Positions 8,140 through 17,607 of a DNA stretch of 64,000 nt are shown here, piece by piece. Position numbers and translations under genes: made by a program. The notes below the pieces were generated by a model. The model had not been told where the DNA came from and ran no database searches. It saw only the letters and a list, made by a program, of their open reading frames with translations. Source of the stretch: Nonlabens sp. YIK11 (GTDB lineage: Bacteria > Bacteroidota > Bacteroidia > Flavobacteriales > Flavobacteriaceae); NCBI RefSeq assembly GCF_001413925.1, contig NZ_LBMJ01000001.1, forward strand, positions 372,001 through 436,000. The letters run 5' to 3'. Position 1 is the stretch's first letter. Every line of letters begins with the position of its first letter.

Positions 8140-8883
8140 CTAGTTGCGACCATCCTCGTTAGGATACAAGTCTGGCAACGGGTCGCTTTGCCATATTTCC
8201 TTAGTTTCCACGCATAATGCGGTCAAAGGTCCTGTAAACGCAGCTCCAGTATCGACATTCCAGATGTTTGCAGCATGAATGGGTTTTGTAGATTCCAATC
8301 GTGTGGTAGGCGTATGACCTATAAAAATCTCTGTGTACAATTTGAGACGGTTGGGAAATCTGGGATCGTCCTGTGAGAGATTTGGGTCTATGCACAGTGC
8401 CATTTCCCAAAGCGATCGATCCCAATAAGGCAGATTTTTATAGTACTCATGATGCGGTCCATTCAAATTATGAAAACCCGCGTGAAAATAGCCATTACCA
8501 TCCAGCTCTAGGAAATCCTCCAGTTCTTCGGTCAGAAAGGCCACGTGTCTGGCAATATCTTCATCGGATCGTTTGGAATAGCTTGTAACGGTACTGCTGC
8601 CGCCATGGAATAACCACTGTTTGTTCTGTTGTCCCTTTACCAGAAAATTGAGGACGAGCTCATCATGATTTCCTCTAAGGTAGATGGGTGCAGTATGATT
8701 GTTTTTGGCACGCTTTCGCTTGAGCGATATCAACTCTTCAATGACCTCATAACTTTGTGACCAGCCGTCTACATAGTCGCCTAGGAATATAAGACGGTCG
8801 TCTGGTTGTGGATCTATTCTTTCCAATAATTGGGTCAAGGCTCTATGGCCACCGTGTATGTCTCCTATTGCTAATGTTCTCAA
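8140..8883 (-). CDS. Metallophosphatase of the serine/threonine phosphatase (PPP-like) family
   Basis: The 247-residue protein shows the dinuclear-metal phosphatase motifs GDIHGG (residues 7-12), GDYVDGW (35-41) and GNHDE (71-75), with later His-containing segments FHAGFHN and FIGHTPTT. This pattern fits phosphoprotein phosphatases and diadenosine tetraphosphatases; the substrate cannot be decided from sequence. Its ATG overlaps the stop of the upstream AlbA_2 gene by four bases (8880-8883), so the two should be translationally coupled. Confidence 0.88.
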   Translation of the reverse strand: MRTLAIGDIHGGHRALTQLLERIDPQPDDRLIFLGDYVDGWSQSYEVIEELISLKRKRAKNNHTAPIYLRGNHDELVLNFLVKGQQNKQWLFHGGSSTVTSYSKRSDEDIARHVAFLTEELEDFLELDGNGYFHAGFHNLNGPHHEYYKNLPYWDRSLWEMALCIDPNLSQDDPRFPNRLKLYTEIFIGHTPTTRLESTKPIHAANIWNVDTGAAFTGPLTALCVETKEIWQSDPLPDLYPNEDGRN

Positions 8884-10016
8884 GAATTGTATTTTACTTT
8901 TCTCAATATACGCAAGGACTCCTTATATGCCTTGTAGGTATCTGGAAAATTTTTGAGGTGCGTGCGTGCCGCCTTCATTTTTTCTATAGGCTCGCCCACA
9001 TTGTTGAAGTGGCAAATGAGCATGGTTTCTGGCAAATTGCGCAAATCGACCAAGGATTGTTCCTTGAGCTGTACATCATTGCTGATCTTATTGAGCAGTG
9101 ATAAATTGGTATTATAGATATGATGCAAGGTGCGACGATCGTAATATGGCGGGTTGAATAAAATCTTACTCTCCAGTTTATAGGTGCCATTAGGGAAAAA
9201 TCGCAACGTTTGACGCTCCAGTGGATGGTACGCATGGCGGTCGCCCAATCCTAATTCCACAAACTCCAGGATGCTAAAACTATCCTCGTCATAGGAGATT
9301 TGAACCTCATCCAGTGCGCTATAAAACAATCGTACCTGCTCATTGACCATCTCTATATCGACTCGATAATAGTACTCACGATCTTTTTTGCGTTTGATTT
9401 TTCCAGACCAGCAAATGACAAACTGTTCCTTGAACACTTTGTAAAAAGCTTCCAAACCATTCTCACGCCTATTCATAAAATCTTGAACTCGGTCCAGCGT
9501 GAGTTCAATATTATTGCTCGCATTTTTCTCGATTTCATTCACGATGGGTGAGTTGACATCGCTTGCCCTGATCCCAAAATCCTTAGGCATGGACATGCTG
9601 CCATCTCTAAAGAATACGGCGCCACCATAGTATTTCCAGATATTCTTGCGCAGCGCCACGACGCCCTTTTGCGCGCGTATCGTCACAAGACCTACCACTT
9701 TATCTACCGGTAAATGCGGGAAAGGCACGTTCTCATACATGACCAGTGGCGGGTTGTCCAGATAGGCGTTGATGAGATTCTGCAATTTTGAATCGTCAAA
9801 AAAGTCTACGCCTATAATCTCGTTCTTGCGGTCGTCTACGCCCACGACGATGTAACTGTTGTTTGCAGGATTTGAATTTGAGAGCGCACAAATGTGTTTG
9901 AGAAACTTAGCCTTGCCTTCTTTGGTAGACAAATCCACTCGCAATTTCTTGTCATAAAAGCTATTCTCGTCATTATGAGCGAGTAGGTTCTTAACGAGAA
10001 GTCGCTTATTGATCAT
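8880..10016 (-). CDS. AlbA_2 (Schlafen-type) domain protein
   Basis: The 378-residue protein has an N-terminal AlbA_2/Schlafen-type domain (about residues 10-130) with the characteristic ENSFYDKK start, the KAKFLKHICALSNSNP segment and the YIVVGVDD-KNEIIGV strand pair. The rest is not recognised; it has alternating charged and aromatic stretches (LRFFPNGTYKL, NPPYYDRRTLHHIYN). Related domains bind nucleic acid or act as nucleases in Schlafen proteins, and they also occur in stress and defence loci. Coupling to a phosphatase gene by a 4-bp overlap suggests joint action. Function is unassigned. Confidence 0.8.
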   Translation of the reverse strand: MINKRLLVKNLLAHNDENSFYDKKLRVDLSTKEGKAKFLKHICALSNSNPANNSYIVVGVDDRKNEIIGVDFFDDSKLQNLINAYLDNPPLVMYENVPFPHLPVDKVVGLVTIRAQKGVVALRKNIWKYYGGAVFFRDGSMSMPKDFGIRASDVNSPIVNEIEKNASNNIELTLDRVQDFMNRRENGLEAFYKVFKEQFVICWSGKIKRKKDREYYYRVDIEMVNEQVRLFYSALDEVQISYDEDSFSILEFVELGLGDRHAYHPLERQTLRFFPNGTYKLESKILFNPPYYDRRTLHHIYNTNLSLLNKISNDVQLKEQSLVDLRNLPETMLICHFNNVGEPIEKMKAARTHLKNFPDTYKAYKESLRILRKVKYNS

Positions 10017-10053
10017 GGACTTAAATATAGTTCAAGGAGATGGAAATTGATAT

Positions 10054-10069
10054 CGCTTTCGCGAAAGCG
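10054..10069. repeat. Palindromic repeat copy 3 (perfect, intergenic)
   Basis: Perfect core between the divergent AlbA_2 gene and lpxH, with the right half continuing as AACT like the 24-bp form at 5534-5557. Confidence 0.95.
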
Positions 10070-10148
10070 AACTACCGCTTAACACTATGGTAACTGTAGG
10101 CAAAATATGGGCCATTAGATATGTTGCGGGATTGCTATCTTTGAACCC

Positions 10149-10907
10149 ATGCAGATTCCAGAAGGTAAAAAAATCTATTTTTCCAGTGACAATCATCTGG
10201 GAGCACCTACACAGGAGCTGAGCAAACCGCGTGAGAAAATATTCCTGCAATGGCTGGATATGATTAAGGAAGATGCTGCCGCGATCTTTTTACTGGGCGA
10301 TTTGTTCGATTTCTGGTTTGAGTACAAAACAGTGGTTCCTAAAGGACAGGTGCGTGTGTTGGGCAAGCTAGCCGAAATACGCGATAGCGGTATACCTATT
10401 TATTTTTTTGTGGGTAACCATGACTTATGGATGTTCGGGTATTTTGAAGAAGAACTGGGCATTCCCGTTTATCACGATCCACAAGTTTTTGAGTTTAACG
10501 ACAAGAAGTTTTTTATAGGTCATGGCGATGGTAAAGGACCTGGCGACAAGGGTTACAAACGCATGAAAAAGATTTTTACAAGTCCTTTTTTTCAATGGTG
10601 TTTTAAGTGGATCCATCCAGATATAGGCATCAGGCTGGCGCGGCACCTTTCTGTAAAGAACAAATTGATCTCTGGCGATGATGATGCGGTTTTTTTGGGC
10701 GATGAGAAAGAATGGCTGGCGCAATACGCCAAGCGTAAAACGGAGCAAGAGCATTTTGATTATTTCATTTTTGGCCACAGGCATCTACCTATGGAGATCT
10801 CCATTTCTGAAAACGCCATATACTACAATCTAGGTGACTGGATCTCTTATTATACTTATGGTGACTTTGACGGGAAATCCTTCAGATTAAAGCGTTTTAA
10901 GGACTAA
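10149..10907 (+). CDS. lpxH: UDP-2,3-diacylglucosamine diphosphatase-type phosphoesterase
   Basis: Hydrolyses UDP-2,3-diacylglucosamine to lipid X in lipid A synthesis, at the inner face of the membrane. The 252-residue calcineurin-like protein has metal-binding motifs SSDNHLG (Asp14, His16), LLGDLFDFW (Asp51), GNHDLW (residues 89-94), GHGDG (124-128) and FGHRHLP near the C-terminus, all expected for LpxH. A TATCTTTG box (10136-10143) ends only five bases before the ATG, so the message may have almost no leader if this is the -7 element. There is no lpx neighbour, but family resemblance is strong. Confidence 0.88.
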   Translation: MQIPEGKKIYFSSDNHLGAPTQELSKPREKIFLQWLDMIKEDAAAIFLLGDLFDFWFEYKTVVPKGQVRVLGKLAEIRDSGIPIYFFVGNHDLWMFGYFEEELGIPVYHDPQVFEFNDKKFFIGHGDGKGPGDKGYKRMKKIFTSPFFQWCFKWIHPDIGIRLARHLSVKNKLISGDDDAVFLGDEKEWLAQYAKRKTEQEHFDYFIFGHRHLPMEISISENAIYYNLGDWISYYTYGDFDGKSFRLKRFKD

Positions 10908-11053
10908 AGAGTCGGTCATCGGCCGCCATTAACATTCCTATTGTGTTTTTAGTCTGATTTATTTACTTTTAATCGATAAATCCGTTTAGGTGATAATTAC
11001 GTAGATTTTATTGGCTGAAACCTTTTACCTTTAATAGGAAAACACCCCTAAAA

Positions 11054-12880
11054 ATGGATCAATCTCTTCAATTTCAAGCTATTTGGCAAGCTCCTATTGC
11101 GATAGCGTATCTAGACACTGATCTTAATTACATCGCTTATTCTGCAAAATGGTTGAATGACTATAATTTACCTCAAGAGGATATTATTGGGAAAAATCAC
11201 TATGACGTCTTTCCAGAAATAGGAGAAGAATGGAAACAACTACATCAGGATATCCTGAAAAATGGAAATACAGAATCCAGCCCAGCAGATTTATTTGTAA
11301 GATCTGATGGTAGCCTTCAATGGATCAAATGGACTGTAGGACCAACTTTTAACGAACGTGGTGAAATAAGCGGTATGGTAATGTCAACTGAGGACATTAC
11401 GGAAACCATGAATGCCAAAAGTAAAGTCGATCGTGAGCATCAACTCCTTCTAGATGCGGCAGACAAGGCAAAAATAGGTACCTGGGAAATGAATCATAAT
11501 ACCGGTGAGCTTTACTGGTCTAGAGTCACAAAAAAGATACATGAGGTTCATAAAGATTTTGTTCCTGATGTTGCCACTGGTATTGACTTTTACAAACCTG
11601 GAGTCAATCAAGAAATAGTTTCTGACTTGTTTTCTAGATCATACAACACAGGAGAACGTTTTGAGGCAGAGTTACAGATCATCACTGCAAAAGGTCATGA
11701 GCGATGGGTGCGCAGCGTTATGAAGGCAGAAATAGTCGACGGCAAATGCATTAGACAATATGGAACTTTTGAAGACATCACCGAGAAGGTCGAGTCTGAA
11801 AAAAACTATAGACTGGCGCTACGTAAGTTTCACGATGTTTTTGAGGCATCCGGAGTTGGGATGATGGTCGTAGATCCTATTGATCTAAGCATTACTGAAG
11901 TGAACCCAAAGATTTGTGAGCTGCTCAATTATCATAGCGACCATATCAAAACTTCTTCTCTTGAAAGATTTGTTCTCAAAGCAGATTTTCCAAAATTATT
12001 CAATTCCGTCACTGATCTTTTAAATAATAAGATTGATGGTATTGAACTGGACATTCACTTGAAGAAATCTACAGGAAGGTTTGTGATTTGTTCAGTAATA
12101 GGGACATTGATCGATGACGATCAAGGTAACCCTATCGACCTAGTGATCCAAGTCATAGATATATCTGGGATCAAAAAGAAAGAAGAAGAGTTGCGAGCCT
12201 TTACCAAGTACGTAGAGCAACAAAATGAGAGGCTTCTCAATTTTGCACATATTGTCTCCCATAATTTGAGATCACATTCCAGCAATTTTGAAGTCTTGCT
12301 CAACTTGTATCATCAAGAAACAGATGTTGAGGATCAAAATAATATCATCAAACTCCTATCTTCTTCCAGTTCTCAACTGGCTGAAACCATAAGCCACCTG
12401 AACGATGTGGTTGCGGTCAACACCAAGAAGATAGAATTGAGTCCCATCTATCTTAAGGAAAACATTTTTAAGGTGATGGAAAACATATCTTCCCAGATCA
12501 AGGAATATCACATCAATGTAGATGTAGAAATAGATGATGATTTTACCGTTGCAGCATCACCGGCTTACCTGGAAAGTATTATTCTAAATTTGCTTACCAA
12601 CAGCATCAAGTATAGGAAAAAAGATGTACCCAGTAGAATCACCATCAAGGCCTATAAACACAAAGGGAAATCTAGGATCATCTTTGAAGACAATGGTATA
12701 GGTATTGATATGAAGCTTAATGGACATAAGATCTTTGGAATGTATAAAACATTTCACGGGAACAAAGATGCTCGCGGTATAGGTCTTTATATGACAAAAA
12801 ATCAAATAGAAGCCATGGGCGGAACGATTAGAGTCGAGAGTGAAAAAAATGTAGGTACTAAATTCAAAATCACTCTGTAG
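11054..12880 (+). CDS. Soluble PAS-domain sensor histidine kinase
   Basis: The 608-residue kinase has three PAS/PAC units (about residues 1-118, 125-250 and 255-378; two end in EDITE and the third in IDISG). These are followed by a dimerisation/phosphoacceptor helix with His403 in HIVSHNLRS, and a HATPase domain from about 495 with N-box LLTNSIKYR, EDNGIGI and ARGIGLYMTKNQ. No transmembrane helix or signal peptide is seen, so it senses a cytosolic signal. A single-domain response regulator begins two bases after its stop, making a two-component pair. A TACCTTTA box at 11026-11033 may be part of its promoter. Confidence 0.93.
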   Translation: MDQSLQFQAIWQAPIAIAYLDTDLNYIAYSAKWLNDYNLPQEDIIGKNHYDVFPEIGEEWKQLHQDILKNGNTESSPADLFVRSDGSLQWIKWTVGPTFNERGEISGMVMSTEDITETMNAKSKVDREHQLLLDAADKAKIGTWEMNHNTGELYWSRVTKKIHEVHKDFVPDVATGIDFYKPGVNQEIVSDLFSRSYNTGERFEAELQIITAKGHERWVRSVMKAEIVDGKCIRQYGTFEDITEKVESEKNYRLALRKFHDVFEASGVGMMVVDPIDLSITEVNPKICELLNYHSDHIKTSSLERFVLKADFPKLFNSVTDLLNNKIDGIELDIHLKKSTGRFVICSVIGTLIDDDQGNPIDLVIQVIDISGIKKKEEELRAFTKYVEQQNERLLNFAHIVSHNLRSHSSNFEVLLNLYHQETDVEDQNNIIKLLSSSSSQLAETISHLNDVVAVNTKKIELSPIYLKENIFKVMENISSQIKEYHINVDVEIDDDFTVAASPAYLESIILNLLTNSIKYRKKDVPSRITIKAYKHKGKSRIIFEDNGIGIDMKLNGHKIFGMYKTFHGNKDARGIGLYMTKNQIEAMGGTIRVESEKNVGTKFKITL

Positions 12881-12882
12881 AG

Positions 12883-13293
12883 ATGGCAATAGATTACACG
12901 TGGATCATAGACGATGACAGTATATTTACCTTTACGGTAAAAAAACTCCTGCAAATAAATAATTTGACCCATAGGATTGACACGTTTTCCAATGGTCTGG
13001 AGGCAAAGCAGCAACTGGATTTCCGCAGGGAAAATAATCTGCCTTATCCTAATATCATCTTGCTAGACATCAATATGCCTATTCTGGATGGCTGGCAGTT
13101 TATGGATGAATTCTCACAGTTTGCTGACAAAAAAGAAATTATCGTTTACTTAATCAGCTCATCTATTGATCCCAATGACCGGATCAAGGCTAAAAAGTAC
13201 GAGGACATCAAAGACTTTGTGGTCAAACCAGTTACCATAAGTGCACTCTTACAATTGATTGCAAATGCAAAATCCTTAATGGATATCCCTTAA
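12883..13293 (+). CDS. Single-domain response regulator
   Basis: The 136-residue protein is a receiver domain only: acidic triad Asp10-Asp11-Asp12, phosphoacceptor Asp62 in LLDINMP, Ser92-94 after a YLI strand, and Lys115 in VVKPV. It has no output domain, so it probably acts by protein contact or in a phosphorelay. It starts two bases after the PAS kinase and is its likely partner. Its last 18 bp overlap the end of the convergent recJ gene. Confidence 0.93.
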   Translation: MAIDYTWIIDDDSIFTFTVKKLLQINNLTHRIDTFSNGLEAKQQLDFRRENNLPYPNIILLDINMPILDGWQFMDEFSQFADKKEIIVYLISSSIDPNDRIKAKKYEDIKDFVVKPVTISALLQLIANAKSLMDIP

Positions 13294-14970
13294 CCTAAGT
13301 TGTAGACTAGTGACTTTATTCCAGGTATTCTCATCAATGGAATAAGCCATCTCAAATGTTTGATTTTCATTGATCAAACTTATTCTATCTCCTAAATTAA
13401 ATCCTATCGCATTATATTTTACAGCAGAATTCTTTCCCGTAGTAATGCAGGCCTTGAGATGTTTTCCATCTGCGCCAACCGCTTTTGCATAACCAGTATC
13501 CATCACGTTATCGGTAAAAAAAACGGGCGTCATGTTACCAGGACCAAAAGGTTCCATTTGTTTTAGGATCCTGTAGAACTTAGGTGAGATCGATGTTAAC
13601 GGCAGCTTCATGTCAATAGTGACCTCTTCAGTGCGATCTTGATTTTTGATGGTGGCACAAACTACTTCTTCAAATCGCTTTTTGAAACCTTCATAGTGTT
13701 CCTCCTTTATGGTCAAACCAGCCGCATATTTATGACCACCATACTGTTCAATATATTCAGAACATTGCTCTAGCGCATTGTAAACATCAAAACCTTTAAC
13801 GCTACGTACACTGGCTGCCAGCTTATCGCCGCTTTTAGTAAAGACGACGGTAGGTCTGTAATAAGTTTCTATAAGTCTGGAGGCTACAATACCTATAACA
13901 CCTTTGTGCCAGCTGGGATCATAAACGACCGTAGAGAAACCATTCTTCTCTTCATTGGCAATGATCTGCTCTAGCGCTGCATCAGTGATCCATTTATCGG
14001 TTTCTTTGCGATCTGTGTTGTTTTGTTCAATAGCTTTGGCGAGCGTTATTGCTGTGTCAAGATCTTCGGCAGTGAGTAATTCAACAGCAAACAAACCGTG
14101 TTTCATTCTTCCCGCGGCATTAATGCGTGGTGCAATAGTAAAAACAACATCTGTAGACGTGAGCGAGCTTTTGGTGAGCTGGGAAATGATCGCCTGAAAT
14201 CCTGGTCGTGGACAGGTATTGATCACATGCAGCCCATGATAGGTTAGTATCCTATTTTCATCTACCATGGGAACGATGTCTGCGCCTATCGCGGTGGCTA
14301 CTAGATCCAGATAAGGAATCAATATCTCAAAATCCCATCCTTTGACCTTTGTGATCGCTTGGCACAATTTGAACCCAACACCACAACCGCACAATTCATC
14401 AAACGGATAGTTACAATCTTCTCGCTTTGGGTCCAATACAGCTACCGCATCTGGTAATTCCTTACCTGGCCTATGGTGGTCACAGATAATAAAATCAATT
14501 CCCTTTTCTCGCGCATAGGCCACTTTATCTATCGCCTTCACGCCGCAATCCAGGGCAATGATGAGAGTAAAATTATTGTCACTAGCATAATCAATCCCTT
14601 TGTAACTAACGCCATAACCTTCATCATAACGATCTGGAATATAGGTCGATACTTGAGGATAAAAGCTCTGTAAAAAAGTGGAAATGAGCGCAACGCTAGT
14701 CGTTCCGTCGACATCATAATCTCCATATACCATGATGTTTTCACCGTTTTCTACCGCTTGCAGAATTCGATCCACCGCAAGTTGCATATCTGCCATTAAG
14801 AATGGATCATGCAATTCTTTAAGAGATGGTCTGAAGAAGGATTTCGCTTTCGCGAAAGCGTCTATACCACGCTGCACCAGCAAACCCGCCAGCACCGGAT
14901 CAATATTGAGATCTTGGGCTAGTTGTTCCTGTTTTTCAGGATCTGGTGGTGGTTTGAGTGTCCAGCGCAA
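13276..14970 (-). CDS. recJ: Single-stranded-DNA-specific exonuclease RecJ
   Basis: A 5'-to-3' single-strand exonuclease used in recombination and mismatch or base-excision repair. The 564-residue DHH-family protein has motif I YGDYDVDGTT (Asp84, Asp86, Asp88), DCGVKA near residue 141, the DHH motif at 164-166 and the DHHA1 region with GGHKYAAGL. Length is typical. A copy of the palindromic repeat at 14845-14860 encodes AFAKA at residues 38-42, in the N-terminal part before the catalytic core, where it should be tolerated. Its 3' end overlaps the response regulator by 18 bp. Confidence 0.96.
   Translation of the reverse strand: MRWTLKPPPDPEKQEQLAQDLNIDPVLAGLLVQRGIDAFAKAKSFFRPSLKELHDPFLMADMQLAVDRILQAVENGENIMVYGDYDVDGTTSVALISTFLQSFYPQVSTYIPDRYDEGYGVSYKGIDYASDNNFTLIIALDCGVKAIDKVAYAREKGIDFIICDHHRPGKELPDAVAVLDPKREDCNYPFDELCGCGVGFKLCQAITKVKGWDFEILIPYLDLVATAIGADIVPMVDENRILTYHGLHVINTCPRPGFQAIISQLTKSSLTSTDVVFTIAPRINAAGRMKHGLFAVELLTAEDLDTAITLAKAIEQNNTDRKETDKWITDAALEQIIANEEKNGFSTVVYDPSWHKGVIGIVASRLIETYYRPTVVFTKSGDKLAASVRSVKGFDVYNALEQCSEYIEQYGGHKYAAGLTIKEEHYEGFKKRFEEVVCATIKNQDRTEEVTIDMKLPLTSISPKFYRILKQMEPFGPGNMTPVFFTDNVMDTGYAKAVGADGKHLKACITTGKNSAVKYNAIGFNLGDRISLINENQTFEMAYSIDENTWNKVTSLQLRLRDIH
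14845..14860. repeat. Palindromic repeat copy 4 (perfect, in recJ)
   Basis: Perfect core, read in the AFAKA frame in the N-terminal part of RecJ. Confidence 0.95.
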
Positions 14971-15006
14971 AATGGTGTTTTAAGACATCAAAGATAAGTT
15001 CATTTA

Positions 15007-15939
15007 TCAACTGGTCTGAATATCTGCCTTCTTATCCTTCAGTTCCACTCGCGTTCTGGGGAAACTCTCTGGATAGTTCTTTTGAATGAACTCAATCATC
15101 TTTTCACGCACAAATACCCGTAAATCCCAGGCTGTAGGAGAGTTTTTAGCGCTTACAAGAATTCTGGATTCAATAGAAAATTCTTTGGAGTCTGTCACCT
15201 GTAATACATTCACCTCGCCGTCCCATAAGTCGGTTGACTGCAATACTCTGGTGAGCTCTGCACGCAGCTCTGCAAAAGGAACGCTATAGTCTGTGTATAA
15301 AAAAACCGTGCCTATGATGTCTGCGCTATTTTTAGTCCAGTTCTGGAATGGCTTTTCCAAAAAGTAGCTAGATGGCAACACCAGCCTTCTCTTATCCCAT
15401 ATTCTAACGACAACATAGGTAAGGTTGATCTCTTCAATCCAACCCCATTCACCTTCTACCACGACAGCATCACCTAGTCTAAACGGTTGGGTGATGGCAA
15501 TCTGTATGCCTGCGAGCAAGGCTCCTACCATTTTCTGGGCAGATAGACCTATGATGATCCCAGCCACACCAGCAGATGCAAAAAGGCCTATTCCTATTTC
15601 CTTTATATTTTCAAAAGAAAGTAATATGAGACCAGTCGCTATGAGAAAGGTTATGAAAATGAGGATCTTTTCAAGGATACCAACTTGGGTGTGAATCTTT
15701 CTGGCTCTAAGGTTGTTTTCCTCTTGAATATCAAATCTTTTGAGGAATTTGCTTTTGATCTTGCGCAGGACGAATACAAATAGGAATGCTAAGCCGAGAA
15801 TGATAAAGTTTCGGCTTTGATTGGCAAATCTCACGAAGTCCAATTCCGTCAAGGAATTCATCCATGATAGGATAGGTCGCCATAATGTACCTACTACCAA
15901 AAAGAATACACCTAAGAATAAAGCCAACCTATTTCTCAT
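15007..15939 (-). CDS. MscS-family mechanosensitive ion channel
   Basis: The 310-residue protein has hydrophobic segments near residues 5-22, 45-62, 90-108 and 115-150. It then shows the MscS pore-lining and beta-domain signature, with GIIIGLSAQKMVGALLAGI, ITQPFRLGDAVVVEGEWGWIEEI and RRLVLPSSYF. It should act in the inner membrane as a pressure-release or small-ion channel. Next to the start is a TACCTTTA box (minus strand) with an upstream TTTG, a possible promoter. It stands alone, downstream of nothing on its strand. Confidence 0.92.
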   Translation of the reverse strand: MRNRLALFLGVFFLVVGTLWRPILSWMNSLTELDFVRFANQSRNFIILGLAFLFVFVLRKIKSKFLKRFDIQEENNLRARKIHTQVGILEKILIFITFLIATGLILLSFENIKEIGIGLFASAGVAGIIIGLSAQKMVGALLAGIQIAITQPFRLGDAVVVEGEWGWIEEINLTYVVVRIWDKRRLVLPSSYFLEKPFQNWTKNSADIIGTVFLYTDYSVPFAELRAELTRVLQSTDLWDGEVNVLQVTDSKEFSIESRILVSAKNSPTAWDLRVFVREKMIEFIQKNYPESFPRTRVELKDKKADIQTS

Positions 15940-15957
15940 AATCGCAATTTAATTGCA

Positions 15958-15986
15958 TAAAGGTAAACGTGAAAAAATGAATCAAA
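15958..15986 (-). promoter_or_regulatory. Possible promoter of the MscS-type gene
   Basis: On the minus strand TTTG (15983-15986), a 17-nt spacer and TACCTTTA (15958-15965) resemble the Bacteroidota promoter pattern TTTG-N19-TAnnTTTG with one base off in the -7 box and a shorter spacer. It lies about 20 bp upstream of the start codon. Evidence is pattern only. Confidence 0.4.
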
Positions 15987-16022
15987 GAATTTCTCTAACT
16001 TTCCAGATCATCCTATTGAAAT

Positions 16023-16613
16023 ATGCCATTAGTAACTCCATTACCACCAGATCACGATCCAGAAACTAAAGAACTTGCTGCGTTTTTTAATGAGACTTTG
16101 GGCTTTTGCCCTAACTCAGTATTGACCATGCAACGTAGACCAGCGATCTCAAAAGCATTCATAAACCTCAACAAGGCCGTTATGGCAAATGAAGGTCGCG
16201 TTAGCAGCGCCTTGAAGCGAATGATCGCTTGGGTTTCCAGTAATGCTACAGGTTGCCGCTATTGTCAGGCACACGCCATTCGAGCAGCAGAACGTTACGG
16301 CGCAGAGCAGGAACAGCTTGATAATATCTGGGAATATAGAACACATCCCGCATTTTCTGCGGCGGAAAGAGCAGCACTAGATTTTTCTCTTGCAGCGAGT
16401 CAAATTCCCAATGCCGTTGATGCTAATATAAAGAAGAACTTGCATGAATATTGGGACGATGGCGAGATCGTAGAAATGTTGGGCGTCATCTCACTCTTTG
16501 GTTACCTCAACCGGTGGAACGATAGCATGGCGACCACGCTAGAAGGTGATGCCATTGATAGTGGCAAGCAATTTTTAGGAAAACACGGGTTTGAGGTAGG
16601 AAAGCATCAGTGA
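16023..16613 (+). CDS. Carboxymuconolactone decarboxylase family protein (AhpD/peroxidase-related type)
   Basis: The 196-residue protein carries the AhpD-type redox motif Cys78-RY-Cys81 with His84 (CRYCQAH), within a helical bundle typical of the CMD family. Proteins of this subgroup are peroxidase-related enzymes, often with alkylhydroperoxidase activity; the true substrate is unknown. No ahpC or reductase partner is adjacent. Its stop codon directly abuts the stop codon of the convergent secreted-protein gene. Confidence 0.85.
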   Translation: MPLVTPLPPDHDPETKELAAFFNETLGFCPNSVLTMQRRPAISKAFINLNKAVMANEGRVSSALKRMIAWVSSNATGCRYCQAHAIRAAERYGAEQEQLDNIWEYRTHPAFSAAERAALDFSLAASQIPNAVDANIKKNLHEYWDDGEIVEMLGVISLFGYLNRWNDSMATTLEGDAIDSGKQFLGKHGFEVGKHQ

Positions 16614-17453
16614 TTATTTTTTGGCAAGCACGATACGTTGGGTAGTACCATTTTGATCAAATTCGATCACAAAATTATTACCATCTTGAAAGCCGAGGCC
16701 TGTAAAAGATTCCGCAGTGATAAGGTAAACCCCAGCAGCAGATTTACGTCCAGAACCCACTACTTCTCCATTCTTGAATAATTGGAAGGTATCCTTTGAA
16801 TTGTCGAATTTGATCGATAAGCCGGTGATGGTTTTATCTTCATAGTCCATTTTGATGGCTTCGGGAAGCGCGCTAGATGCTTCCTTTAGATTGTCTGGTG
16901 TAGTCTTCGATTTTTCCTCAGCAGTAACATCTACCGTTTTATTTTCTTTTGGCTTAGTTTCCTTCGCCTTATTGAGTTGTTGCTCTTCTTGAATGGTAAG
17001 TAGTCTGGTAGGTGCGATATATTGATCATCACCTGTATATTGATAATTCAGATCTTCAAACGACTTAAAGGATTCACGAACAGTGGAAAAATAATCCTTA
17101 CGGAAATCCTTTGTATTGCTGCGAGCGGATGGTGTAGTGAATAACACCTCTCCATCGCAGTTTACTAATTCTGCATACAATTCCGTTGACAACCAGCCAG
17201 ATTTGTACACATTTAGCTTTAAAGAATTGCATAAGCCGCGATTCAAGTCGGCAGGTAAAATTTCAGAGTTACGATAGGCATTGAACCCATACTTTTTTAA
17301 TTCAAAAACCATCAACTCATTTAAGCGGTACTCGTTTGCCTCATTTTGAAACTCATACTGATTATCGACCACCACGTATTTGTAATCATTAATGGATTGT
17401 GCGCCAGCATAAAAAAAGCAGGAAAACAAGAGGACAGCTATCAGTTTCTTCAT
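16614..17453 (-). CDS. Secreted protein of unknown function
   Basis: The 279-residue product has a signal peptide (about residues 1-19, ending AGAQ) and so should be periplasmic or exposed on the outer membrane. Residues 20-135 form a domain with YKYVVVDNQYEFQNEANEYRL; similar starts occur in flavobacterial proteins of unknown role. Residues 160-205 are Lys/Glu/Thr-rich and probably disordered. The C-terminal 70 residues look like a small beta domain (FQLFKNGEVVGSG ... FVIEFDQNGTTQRI). No function is proposed. Confidence 0.7.
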   Translation of the reverse strand: MKKLIAVLLFSCFFYAGAQSINDYKYVVVDNQYEFQNEANEYRLNELMVFELKKYGFNAYRNSEILPADLNRGLCNSLKLNVYKSGWLSTELYAELVNCDGEVLFTTPSARSNTKDFRKDYFSTVRESFKSFEDLNYQYTGDDQYIAPTRLLTIQEEQQLNKAKETKPKENKTVDVTAEEKSKTTPDNLKEASSALPEAIKMDYEDKTITGLSIKFDNSKDTFQLFKNGEVVGSGRKSAAGVYLITAESFTGLGFQDGNNFVIEFDQNGTTQRIVLAKK

Positions 17454-17542
17454 GTCAAAAATCTATTTATAATAAGAGTAAGGTAAAGATAATGGATTGC
17501 TTATCATGCGATGAACACCATCGTGCAAAAGCATACTCAATC

Positions 17543-17573
17543 TTTGTGCCGTTTGACTAACTTTATACCTTTG
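17543..17573 (+). promoter_or_regulatory. Predicted promoter of recQ
   Basis: TTTG at 17543-17546, exactly 19 nt of spacer and TACCTTTG at 17566-17573 match the Bacteroidota primary sigma-factor consensus (TTTG-N19-TAnnTTTG) at every specified base. Transcription would start near 17580, about 28 nt before the recQ ATG. Confidence 0.75.
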
Positions 17574-17607
17574 CATTGCTTCAACGCCAGATCAACAAAT
17601 TCACGCC

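Noticed and set aside
8711-8726. CGCTTTCGCTTGAGCG, a degenerate look-alike of the main palindrome
   Set aside because: Only part of the second arm matches, it lies in codons for KRKRAK in the phosphatase and no symmetry remains.
10136-10143. TATCTTTG as a full promoter for lpxH
   Set aside because: No TTTG at the proper -33 distance and the box is only five bases before the ATG, so a leaderless promoter is possible but unproven.
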